A stretch of DNA of 11,762 bases. Origin: an uncultured Ruminococcus sp. Its GTDB lineage: Bacteria > Bacillota_A > Clostridia > Oscillospirales > Acutalibacteraceae. Position 1 is the stretch's first letter. Each line of letters starts with the position of its first letter. The stretch covers positions 1 to 11,762 of the forward strand of contig CADBXH010000069.1 in the NCBI GenBank assembly GCA_902798605.1, read 5' to 3'. Of this stretch, positions 1 through 6,126 are shown in pieces. A program made the position numbers and the translations under genes. A model generated the notes under the pieces. The model was given only the letters and a program-made list of their open reading frames with translations, did no database searches and was not told where the DNA came from.

Positions 1-398
1 GACTGCACACAGCCCTCAGCGATACCCTCTACGATAGAAGCTACCTTTTCGGGAATGTTTTTGCCGATAGCGATGTAATCGAGGAAAAACAGCGGTTTTG
101 CTCCGCAGCAGATAACATCGTTTACGCACATTGCAACGGAGTCGATTCCGATAGTGTTGTGCTTGTCAAGTAAAAACGCAAGCTTGATTTTTGTGCCTAC
201 GCCGTCGGTGCCGCTGATAAGCACAGGCTCTTCCATTCCCTTAAAGTCGGGAGCGAAAAGTCCGCCGAAGCCGCCGATCCCCGAAACAACGCCGGGAATA
301 TTGGTGCGCGCAACGTGTTTTTTCATCAGCTCAACCGATTTGTAGCCGGCGGTGATATCAACGCCCGCTGCCTTGTAACTCTCTGAAAAGCTTTCCAT
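1..398 (-). CDS. purM: Phosphoribosylformylglycinamidine cyclo-ligase (AIR synthetase), N-terminal part
   Basis: Partial gene: 132 codons of the N-terminus are present and the rest lies beyond base 1. It makes aminoimidazole ribonucleotide from FGAM with ATP, the fifth step of de novo purine synthesis in the cytosol. The translation starts [20 protein letters not shown] and contains the family hallmarks [16 protein letters not shown] (about residues 37-52), the glycine-rich GTDGVGTK, and [27 protein letters not shown]. These match the N-terminal ATP-binding half of PurM, which is normally about 340 residues. The ATG at 398 is preceded by GGAGG (405-409) with 6 nt spacing, which fixes the start. 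It lies 17 nt after the purF stop, so it is the third visible gene of the pur operon and is presumably co-transcribed from the promoter ahead of purE. Nothing looks abnormal in the visible part. Confidence 0.96.
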   Translation of the reverse strand, partial: MESFSESYKAAGVDITAGYKSVELMKKHVARTNIPGVVSGIGGFGGLFAPDFKGMEEPVLISGTDGVGTKIKLAFLLDKHNTIGIDSVAMCVNDVICCGAKPLFFLDYIAIGKNIPEKVASIVEGIAEGCVQ

Positions 399-415
399 AA
401 AATTCCTCCGTTACA

Positions 416-1876
416 TTATTTATTTTTATTACTGAGTTTGTTTGCGTAAATATCCACAAAGAATGTTGTGGGCACTTTTGCGCTGAAGTTCCTTGTAAAG
501 CAGCCGTCGCACAAATCTATGTCTGCCTCTTTAGCGATCTGACGGACGCTTTCAACGCTTAGATATCCGAGAGAATCCGCGCCTATCGCTTCCCTGATCT
601 GCTCCTTGTCCATCTTGTTGGCGATAAGATTTTCCTCGTCGCTTATCTCAATTCCGAAGTAGCACGGGAATACGAACGGCGGAGAGCTAACGAGCATATG
701 GACTTCTTTAGCTCCGGCGTCCTTCAAAAGCTTTACGATATGCTTTGAGGTCTCGCCGCGAATGATGGAGTCGTCAATAACGATTATCCTTTTGCCCTCA
801 ACATTAGATTTGAGCGCGGTAAGCTTAGTCTGCATCAGGCGTTTCTTTTTGTCCATACCCGTGCCGACTTTTCTGCCGATAAATTTATTTTTCATAAAGC
901 CCATACCGTAAGGGATGTTTGACGCCTTTGCGTAACCCTCGGCGGCAATTATTCCCGAATCCGGAACGCCGCACACCATATCGGCTTCTATGGGATATTC
1001 CTTAAAAAGGAGTTCTCCGGCTCTGATACGCGCCGTGTGAACGCTTACTCCGTCGATCACGCTGTCAGGACGGGCAAGATAAACGTACTCAAACAGACAG
1101 AGTGATGTTTTGACGGGCTCGGAATCGAGCATATAGCTTTTTATTCCTTCATCGGTCACTACGACCATCTCGCCGGGCTTAACATCCCTTAAAAAATCTG
1201 CTCCGATACTGTCGAAAACACAGCTTTCGGAAGAGAACACATAGCTGTTTTGGAGCTTTCCAATGCAGAGCGGTCTGAATCCGTAAATATCGCGGAACGC
1301 GATAAGCCTTGACGGTGCGCAAATAACCGTTGAATAAGCGCCTTCGAGCTTTTTCATAGAATTGAGCACAGCGTCCTCGAGGTTATCGGTCGAGCAGCGC
1401 TCGGTCGCGATAACGTAAGCCATAAGCTCGGCGTTAGAGTTTGACTGGAATATAGCGCCGCCGCGTTCAAGGTCTTTTCTTATCTCCGGAAAATTTGTGA
1501 TGGAGCCGTTGTTTGAAATAGCAATAGAGCCTTCCTTATACCTGAGCACAAGCGGCTGGTTAGCGGCGCGGTCGAGGCTTTGGTTTGGAGTATAGCGCAC
1601 ATGGCCAACTGTGATCTTTCCGCTGCTCAGCTTTTTGAGCACTTTATCGGGAAATACCTCGGATACCATTCCGAGATCCTTGATAGTAGAAAAGTTACCG
1701 TCCTTATTAACAGTTATTCCGGCGCTGATCTGACCGCGGTGCTGCAAGCCGTAAAGCGCGTCGTGGGTTATTGCTACGGTATCAAGATCATCGTTATTAA
1801 AAATACCGAATACTCCGCACTCTTCATTAAGCTTGTCAGTGTGCGGGTCTATGTCAACAAATTTTGTTTTTGTCAT
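416..1876 (-). CDS. purF: Amidophosphoribosyltransferase (glutamine PRPP amidotransferase)
   Basis: 486 residues, full length. It catalyses the committed purine step: PRPP plus glutamine gives phosphoribosylamine. An N-terminal Ntn-type glutaminase domain follows a 19-residue leader; [10 protein letters not shown] places the catalytic cysteine at Cys20, so a propeptide is expected to be removed (the B. subtilis propeptide is shorter). The C-terminal phosphoribosyltransferase domain has the PRPP loop [14 protein letters not shown] (365-378). Cys260, Cys405, Cys456 and Cys459 (in LCDGCF) match the four [4Fe-4S] ligands of the Bacillus-type enzyme, implying oxygen sensitivity. The usual flexible loop after IGR (RxFIxPxQ in well-known PurFs) reads [12 protein letters not shown] instead, and GHVRY is followed by TPNQ rather than S/A-T. 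The ATG overlaps the purE stop as ATGA (1873-1876), suggesting translational coupling, with AAGGTGG at 1887-1893 as ribosome binding site. Confidence 0.97.
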   Translation of the reverse strand: MTKTKFVDIDPHTDKLNEECGVFGIFNNDDLDTVAITHDALYGLQHRGQISAGITVNKDGNFSTIKDLGMVSEVFPDKVLKKLSSGKITVGHVRYTPNQSLDRAANQPLVLRYKEGSIAISNNGSITNFPEIRKDLERGGAIFQSNSNAELMAYVIATERCSTDNLEDAVLNSMKKLEGAYSTVICAPSRLIAFRDIYGFRPLCIGKLQNSYVFSSESCVFDSIGADFLRDVKPGEMVVVTDEGIKSYMLDSEPVKTSLCLFEYVYLARPDSVIDGVSVHTARIRAGELLFKEYPIEADMVCGVPDSGIIAAEGYAKASNIPYGMGFMKNKFIGRKVGTGMDKKKRLMQTKLTALKSNVEGKRIIVIDDSIIRGETSKHIVKLLKDAGAKEVHMLVSSPPFVFPCYFGIEISDEENLIANKMDKEQIREAIGADSLGYLSVESVRQIAKEADIDLCDGCFTRNFSAKVPTTFFVDIYANKLSNKNK

Positions 1877-2332
1877 AAAAGCTCAGCCACCTTATTTTGC
1901 ATTGCCTTGTCTTTTTCGGCAACGCCTTTTTCCATATCTGCTTTCATATCTTCAAGCTTTTGTGCGAGTGTATCGTCAGCGAGAGCGAGCATTTCTACCG
2001 CAAGTATTGCGGCGTTTGCGGCTCCGTCGATCGCTACCGTTGCAACGGGGATACCCGTGGGCATCATTACAGTCGCCAAAAGCGCGTCCATTCCGTCAAG
2101 CTGGGCTGATTTGCAGGGAATACCGATAACCGGCAAGGTCGTTTTTGCCGCGAGCACACCCGCCAAATGAGCTGCCATTCCTGCCGCCGCGATGATAACG
2201 CCGAAGCCATTCTGCTTAGCGTTTGCGGAAAAGCTTATCGCCGCGTCGGGCGTTCTGTGAGCGCTCATTACATGTACCTGATACAACGGGAAAATCGCTG
2301 TCTGAACCCATTATGATTGCTACCTTTTTCAT
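1873..2332 (-). pseudogene. purE: N5-carboxyaminoimidazole ribonucleotide mutase with internal deletion and frameshift
   Basis: PurE converts N5-CAIR to CAIR in purine synthesis. The natural start is the ATG at 2332, 7 nt from AAGGAG (2340-2345); it gives MKKVAIIMGSDSDFPVV, the conserved phosphate-binding N-terminus. At about 2286 the frame changes: continuing in the first frame gives 38 residues and a TAA at 2216-2218, whereas the next frame gives YQVHVMSAHRTPDAA and then an uninterrupted, well conserved PurE body ([53 protein letters not shown]) to the TGA at 1873-1875. By comparison with E. coli PurE, 13 residues between the GSxSD loop and the strand before SAHR are absent; 13 codons plus two bases is 41 bp, which explains the shift. 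The body could be translated only from an internal TTG (2286), and it would lack the first strand, the GSDSD phosphate loop and the first helix, so it should not be functional. A sequencing or assembly error is possible. The stop overlaps the purF ATG. Confidence 0.87.
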
Positions 2333-2339
2333 ACTATTA

Positions 2340-2345
2340 CTCCTT
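2340..2345 (-). promoter_or_regulatory. Ribosome binding site of purE
   Basis: AAGGAG on the minus strand, 7 nt before the ATG at 2332. It decides that translation starts at MKKVAIIMGSDSD and not at the in-frame TTG at 2286, which has no upstream Shine-Dalgarno sequence. This shows that the purE reading frame is really broken rather than simply starting late. Confidence 0.8.
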
Positions 2346-2385
2346 AAAATAAAACTTTGATTTTTGCACATATTTTAACTTATAT

Positions 2386-2414
2386 ATTATATAAAAAATC
2401 GAGTAAAATTTCAA
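2386..2414 (-). promoter_or_regulatory. Sigma-A-type promoter of the purE-purF-purM operon
   Basis: On the minus strand TTGAAA (2409-2414), a 17-bp spacer and a perfect TATAAT (2386-2391). The expected transcript start is near 2379, giving a leader of only about 47 nt before the purE ATG. That is too short for a purine riboswitch, and no aptamer-like conserved core was seen in it. If purine control exists here it would have to be a repressor acting at or near this promoter; no PurR-box pair was recognised. Confidence 0.8.
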
Positions 2415-2452
2415 TAGCGTAAAAGAATTATAACATTGTAAGATTAAACAAT

Positions 2453-2479
2453 AAAAGGACAGATTTACTCTGCCCTTTT
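2453..2479 (-). terminator. Hairpin terminator after the nfeD-SPFH-CmpB operon
   Basis: On the minus strand an 11-bp stem AAAAGGGCAGA / TCTGTCCTTTT with one G-T wobble and the loop GTAAA, followed by ATTGTTTAAT. It begins 43 nt after the stop of the CmpB-family gene and 39 nt upstream of the purE -35 box, so it separates the two operons. The T-run after the stem is imperfect, so some read-through is possible. Confidence 0.7.
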
Positions 2480-2521
2480 AGATTATTTAATTTAGTGGTT
2501 GAGTTGACCTGATTGAACGCA

Positions 2522-3940
2522 TTATGGTTTATTCAATTCTTCAAGCGTTTCCGAATCGCGCATATGCGGAAATAGCCACTTCATTCTGTCATCATTAAAG
2601 TGTTTATCAAGGTATTCTTCGTATTTATTAGCCGGAGGATTACCTGAAGCACGCTGATTATAACGATAGATAGAGGTAGTCGTGATAAACGCGTTGTACA
2701 GCATAAAGATAAACACGACGACAACGATGATAGAGCCCTGCTTTTTGGGGATCTTTTCAATCACCCTCGATGTAAAGGGATAGATGTACCTTAGCCATAC
2801 CAAGCCTAAAAATCCCCAGAAAAAAGCATACAGCAAACACGTTCTGCCGCCGATATTTAGCGGCATATCGCTGTAATCCCAAGAAACGGTACCCAAAAAC
2901 GTTTCTTGTCCCCACGAGCATATAAATTCAAAAAATGCTCCAAGCGCCGCGCTGATAAGGAATACGAGAGTATCGCTCAGCTTATAAAGCTTATACAGCA
3001 CAAGGGTCATCAATACCGCTCCGCCGCCATATACGGGGATGAACGGACCGTAAACCACTCCTACTCTCAGCTCAAAATGACCTTCAACAATAAGCGCGTA
3101 GACGGTTTCTATGCAAAAACCTACAAATGAACCAAGCAGCAACAAAATAAAGAGTTTCGCAAAACAAAGTCCGGAAGCAAACGGCTTGTCCTCTTTATTC
3201 TCATAATAAGGCTCATACTGCTTTATGTTTTCCTCTTTTACCTCGTCAAGCTTTTCCTTTACCTTTTTGATATACGCGGTCCTGCGAAGCTCGGGAAAGG
3301 CGTTTGTCATTCTTTTGCGTAAAATATTTAATGTAAATATTTTATAGTAGTTGGTTTCGAGCTCCTTTAGCTGCTCTTCAGAAACATCATCATTAATGAA
3401 TTTAGAGTCATATTTTGCTATGGTAATTCTCTTTTTAAGCCTGTAAATGGTAATAAAAGAGAAAACATAGTCGATAAGTATAAGCAAAGCGATCGACAGA
3501 GAAATGATCATACTGATTAAATCGGGGATTTGATCGATCAGCAGTTTAATTATCGGGATCAGCATTTTTACGGAAAACGCTCCGCTGAAGCCTAAGATCA
3601 AAATAAATGGCAAAGTCAAATAGCTTCCTATATTAAAGTGCATTGAAGAATAATCCCAAGGTTTGCATCCAAGAATCTTATGCCCTAAAACTCCTGCCAA
3701 CAGCGTGAAAAATGATAGTATCAACGCAGACCCGACAAACAGAATAAAAAAGTTATGGGTCAACGGCTCTAACAAAAGCCAGCAAATTAACGCGCCCGCT
3801 CCGTAAGCAGGACAAAACGGCAGCGTTAAAAAGCCTTTGTTATAAAACTTTTTTTCGCTTATATAGTGATACAAACCGCTGAAAAGCCAACCGAGAAATG
3901 AAATTATTATAAAGTACCAAAGTAATTCTATCCAGTACAA
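2522..3940 (-). CDS. Tandem-duplicated CmpB-family (putative ABC-transporter type IV) membrane protein
   Basis: 472 residues, polytopic membrane protein of the CmpB / 'putative ABC-transporter type IV' family (PF06541 by motif recall); no transport function is proven for this family. It consists of two copies of the family core. Copy 1 (about 5-130) has PFCPAYGAGA (41-50) and PWDYSSMHFNIGS (94-106). Copy 2 (about 260-390) has PFIPVYGGGA (299-308) and SWDYSDMPLNIGG (353-365). Copy 2 keeps the acidic IET (277-279) and FFEF (336-339) positions, whereas copy 1 has SG at the first and LLAGVLGH at the second, so the lobes have diverged. A charged cytosolic linker (about 168-255, lysine/glutamate-rich) joins them. 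A further membrane helix (403-420) leads to a tail ending in EEYLDKHFNDDRMKWLFPHM. The start is a TTG with AGGTGA 4 nt upstream; no in-frame ATG is nearby. It lies 21 nt after the SPFH gene, the last gene of that operon. Confidence 0.78.
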   Translation of the reverse strand: MYWIELLWYFIIISFLGWLFSGLYHYISEKKFYNKGFLTLPFCPAYGAGALICWLLLEPLTHNFFILFVGSALILSFFTLLAGVLGHKILGCKPWDYSSMHFNIGSYLTLPFILILGFSGAFSVKMLIPIIKLLIDQIPDLISMIISLSIALLILIDYVFSFITIYRLKKRITIAKYDSKFINDDVSEEQLKELETNYYKIFTLNILRKRMTNAFPELRRTAYIKKVKEKLDEVKEENIKQYEPYYENKEDKPFASGLCFAKLFILLLLGSFVGFCIETVYALIVEGHFELRVGVVYGPFIPVYGGGAVLMTLVLYKLYKLSDTLVFLISAALGAFFEFICSWGQETFLGTVSWDYSDMPLNIGGRTCLLYAFFWGFLGLVWLRYIYPFTSRVIEKIPKKQGSIIVVVVFIFMLYNAFITTTSIYRYNQRASGNPPANKYEEYLDKHFNDDRMKWLFPHMRDSETLEELNKP

Positions 3941-3961
3941 ATAATCACCTAAAGCTTACTT

Positions 3962-4867
3962 TTATTTTTCGTCATTCCAAATCTCTTTTATTGCGGTAAC
4001 GCTGCCCGCGAGACTCTGTATATCCGAAGGAATAATGATCTTTGTAGCCTTTCCGTCGGCGGCTTTTCCGAACGCCTCAAGGCTCTTGAGCTGAATGATC
4101 CTGTCGCTTGGGTTAGCTTCGTTGAGCATTTTCAACGCGTCGGCGTTAGCCTTTTGAACGGTAAGGATAGCCTCTGCCTCACCCTGAGCCTCACGGATCT
4201 TCTGTTCCTTAACAGCATCAGCCTTTAAGATAGCGGATTCCTTGAGACCTTCGGCAACAAGGATCTGGCTGCGCTTTTCACCCTCTGCGTCAAGGATACG
4301 CGCGCGTCTTTCACGCTCTGCCTTCATCTGCTTTTCCATAGCGTCCTGGATCTCGCGCGGAGGAAGGATGTTTTTAAGCTCAACGCGGATAACGCGGATG
4401 CCCCAAGCGTCTGTAGCTTCGTCAAGGATGATCCTGATTTTGTCGTTGATAGTATCACGCGAGGTAAGGGTATTATCGAGCTCCAGATCGCCGATGATAT
4501 TTCTCAGAGTTGTGGCGGTGAGGTTTTCGATAGCGCTCAACGGACGCTCTACACCGTAGGTATATAGCTTTGGATCGGTGATCTCAAAATAAACTACCGT
4601 GTCTATCTGCATCGTTACGTTATCGCGTGTGATAACGGGCTGCGGCGGGAAGTCAACAACCTGCTCCTTTAATGAAACCTTCTTTGAAATCCTGTCGATA
4701 AACGGGACTTTAAGGTGAAGTCCGGTCTCCCATGTAACATGGTATGTGCCGAGACGCTCGATAACGAACGCATGCGCCTGCGGTACAACTTTGATATTGC
4801 GAACAATAAGAATCAGCAAAATCAGAGCTATAACACAAATTACGATTATTCCTACAACTGATCCCAT
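3962..4867 (-). CDS. Stomatin-like SPFH/band 7 protein (QmcA type)
   Basis: 301 residues. One N-terminal membrane anchor (4-23), then the SPFH domain (about 24-190) with VVPQAHAFVIERLGTYH, PFIDRISKKVSLKEQVVDFP and ITRDNVTMQIDTVVYFEITDP. An alanine/glutamate-rich amphipathic helix (about 175-248; DAEGEKRSQILVAEGLKESA) is typical of the oligomerising coiled coil of stomatins. The short C-terminal hydrophobic stretch ATKIIIPSDIQSLAG resembles that of QmcA/prohibitin-like proteins. Such proteins assemble into large membrane rings and are linked to membrane microdomains and protease control; the specific role here is inferred only. AAGGAGG (4875-4881) lies inside the end of nfeD, and the ATG is 2 nt after the nfeD stop, so the two are tightly coupled. 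NfeD and SPFH proteins are well-known genomic partners, which supports both calls. Confidence 0.93.
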   Translation of the reverse strand: MGSVVGIIVICVIALILLILIVRNIKVVPQAHAFVIERLGTYHVTWETGLHLKVPFIDRISKKVSLKEQVVDFPPQPVITRDNVTMQIDTVVYFEITDPKLYTYGVERPLSAIENLTATTLRNIIGDLELDNTLTSRDTINDKIRIILDEATDAWGIRVIRVELKNILPPREIQDAMEKQMKAERERRARILDAEGEKRSQILVAEGLKESAILKADAVKEQKIREAQGEAEAILTVQKANADALKMLNEANPSDRIIQLKSLEAFGKAADGKATKIIIPSDIQSLAGSVTAIKEIWNDEK

Positions 4868-4869
4868 AA

Positions 4870-5316
4870 TTAATCCTCCTTGTTTTCGGGTTCAACAATT
4901 AGTTTTACGCCTTCAATAGAAAGCACTTTTATTTTGCTGTCTTTAAGAACCGGAGCGGATTTTGAAATTGCAGTCCAGATCTCTCCCATTACCTTGACCT
5001 GACCGACGTCATCAACAGATTTGATGTCTGCTACCACAATACCGGTTTTGCCGATCAGCCTGTCGGCGTTTGTGTTGACAATGTCCTTTTTCTTTTTCAG
5101 CTTTTTTACAAGCGGTCTTGTAACTATCAAAGCCACCGCCGAAAAAACCAAAAAAACGACGATCTGGATAAAAATATTCGGAGTGAATATTGTTGTGACA
5201 GCCGCCGCGACCGCGCCGACAACAAACCAAATAGACACCAGCTGGGTCGTTGCCGCCTCGCAAATAGCCATCAACACGGCAAAGCCGATCCAAATAAACG
5301 GCATATATTTTTCCAT
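4870..5316 (-). CDS. Short NfeD-family membrane protein (partner of SPFH protein)
   Basis: 148 residues from the ATG at 5316. The start is set by AAAGGAG (5324-5330) at 7 nt spacing; an in-frame upstream ATG at 5376 overlaps the -35 box and is rejected. Three membrane helices (about 5-24, 27-44, 48-66) are followed by a lysine-rich turn (KKLKKKK, 71-77) and a C-terminal OB-fold domain (about 84-142): DRLIGKTGIVVADI, GQVKVMGEIWTAIS and a final beta-rich KIKVLSIEGVKLIVEPE. This is the short class of NfeD proteins, without the ClpP-like protease domain of the long class. The OB domain is thought to contact the SPFH partner encoded directly downstream. It is the first gene of the nfeD-SPFH-CmpB operon. 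Confidence 0.92.
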   Translation of the reverse strand: MEKYMPFIWIGFAVLMAICEAATTQLVSIWFVVGAVAAAVTTIFTPNIFIQIVVFLVFSAVALIVTRPLVKKLKKKKDIVNTNADRLIGKTGIVVADIKSVDDVGQVKVMGEIWTAISKSAPVLKDSKIKVLSIEGVKLIVEPENKED

Positions 5317-5347
5317 ATCACCGCTCCTTTCATATTTAACTGAATAA

Positions 5348-5376
5348 ATAATACCACATTGTGTAATTACAGTCAA
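5348..5376 (-). promoter_or_regulatory. Sigma-A-type promoter of the nfeD operon
   Basis: On the minus strand TTGACT (5371-5376), a 17-bp spacer and TATTAT (5348-5353), with TG one base before the -10 (extended -10). Its predicted start near 5341 gives a leader of about 25 nt containing only the ribosome binding site. It stands back to back with the DUF4364 promoter; the two -35 regions are about 18 bp apart. Confidence 0.8.
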
Positions 5377-5394
5377 TTATATTTCTAATAACGC

Positions 5395-5423
5395 TACACT
5401 TTTTTAATATTATATGATATAAT
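5395..5423 (+). promoter_or_regulatory. Extended -10 promoter of the DUF4364 gene
   Basis: TATAAT at 5418-5423 preceded by TG at 5415-5416 (extended -10). The -35 position at 17-bp spacing reads TACACT (5395-5400), a weak match. The transcript would start near 5430, leaving about 25 nt before the ATG at 5455 with AAGGTGA as ribosome binding site. The -10 hexamer is inside a palindrome (5408-5424). Confidence 0.6.
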
Positions 5424-5424
5424 A
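5408..5424. repeat. 17-bp AT-only-armed palindrome over the DUF4364 -10 box
   Basis: TATTATAT-G-ATATAATA, perfect 8-bp arms around one base. It covers the extended -10 of the plus-strand promoter and also places a TATAAT on the minus strand (5409-5414). It could be an operator, since DUF4364 proteins are winged-helix-like, but the arms are pure A/T and such palindromes arise easily by chance. Confidence 0.35.
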
Positions 5425-5454
5425 AATCAAATATTTAGTTTGAAGGTGATTTAT

Positions 5455-6057
5455 ATGTTATTTAATACCTTTGATGAGGGTATCGCCCCGGGCGGTCTCA
5501 GAAGTAAACACGAGATAAAAACACTGATTTGCTATATTTATTATTCTGTTAAAGAAAATTTGAGCAGAGATTTGATTATAGAAGCGATAAGAGAAGACGA
5601 GCTTGCTAACTTTTTTGAGGTCAGCGCGGCTTTTGATGAGCTTGTAGCAGACAAAAATCTTATTGAGAGCGAAGCCGATGACGGTGTTGTGACATATTAT
5701 TTAAGCGATAACGGCAGGATGATAGCGGAACAGCTCGACTCTACCCTCGCCTATTCGGTCAAGGACAAAGCTCTTAAATGCGCTATCAAACTGCTTGCTG
5801 ACAGAAAAATCGCAAGAGAGAACTTTGTTGACATTGAAAAAACCGAAAACGGATTCAATGTTAAATGCACGGTTTCGGGCGGAGATGTTGACCTTTTGAG
5901 CTTTACGCTTTACGCTCCCGATATCGATCAAGCTGAGATAATAAAACAAAGCTTTTTGAGCTATCCTTCGACTGTTTACAAAACAATGCTCGCGTTGATG
6001 ACAAAGGATATCGACAACGTCGGCGGCGCACTTGAAGAGGTTTACGGTATTAATTGA
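5455..6057 (+). CDS. DUF4364 family winged-helix-like protein
   Basis: 200 residues, the only plus-strand gene. The start is the ATG at 5455, 6 nt after AAGGTG; an in-frame TTG at 5440 lies upstream of that Shine-Dalgarno sequence and was not used. The N-terminal half (about 15-95) reads as a helical winged-helix fold: KTLICYIYYSVKENLSRDLIIEAIRE, then a second helix pair, then IESEADDGVVTYYLSDNGRMIAEQL as the beta wing. The C-terminal half is a mixed alpha/beta region (NGFNVKCTVSGGDVDLLSFTLYAPD). This matches the DUF4364 family of Clostridia, which resembles PadR/MarR-like DNA-binding proteins but has no established target. It is divergent from nfeD across a 138-bp gap with back-to-back promoters and ends in a strong terminator, so it is a single-gene unit. 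Confidence 0.82.
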   Translation: MLFNTFDEGIAPGGLRSKHEIKTLICYIYYSVKENLSRDLIIEAIREDELANFFEVSAAFDELVADKNLIESEADDGVVTYYLSDNGRMIAEQLDSTLAYSVKDKALKCAIKLLADRKIARENFVDIEKTENGFNVKCTVSGGDVDLLSFTLYAPDIDQAEIIKQSFLSYPSTVYKTMLALMTKDIDNVGGALEEVYGIN

Positions 6058-6069
6058 CTTTTACAACAG

Positions 6070-6111
6070 AAAAGGCTATGGTGATTATTATGTTCATCAC
6101 CATAGCCTTTT
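6070..6111. terminator. Strong bidirectional terminator between convergent genes
   Basis: Perfect 16-bp inverted repeat: AAAAGGCTATGGTGAT (6070-6085), 10-nt loop, ATCACCATAGCCTTTT (6096-6111). Both arms end in a run of four T on the outgoing strand. It lies 12 nt after the DUF4364 stop (plus) and 15 nt after the esterase stop (minus), so it can end transcription from both sides. Confidence 0.9.
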
Positions 6112-6126
6112 AATATTTATAGGGTG

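Noticed and set aside
1580..2170. Plus-strand open frames opposite purF and purE
   Set aside because: Both minus-strand genes are conserved through this stretch; the plus-strand translations are low-complexity and family-free.
2333..2521. Purine riboswitch upstream of purE
   Set aside because: The predicted leader is only about 47 nt and shows no aptamer-like paired core; the one hairpin in the gap (2453-2479) lies upstream of the promoter and fits a terminator.
5316..5376. Upstream ATG extending nfeD by 20 residues
   Set aside because: It overlaps the -35 hexamer, would be upstream of the predicted transcript start, and has no ribosome binding site, whereas the ATG at 5316 has AAAGGAG at 7 nt.
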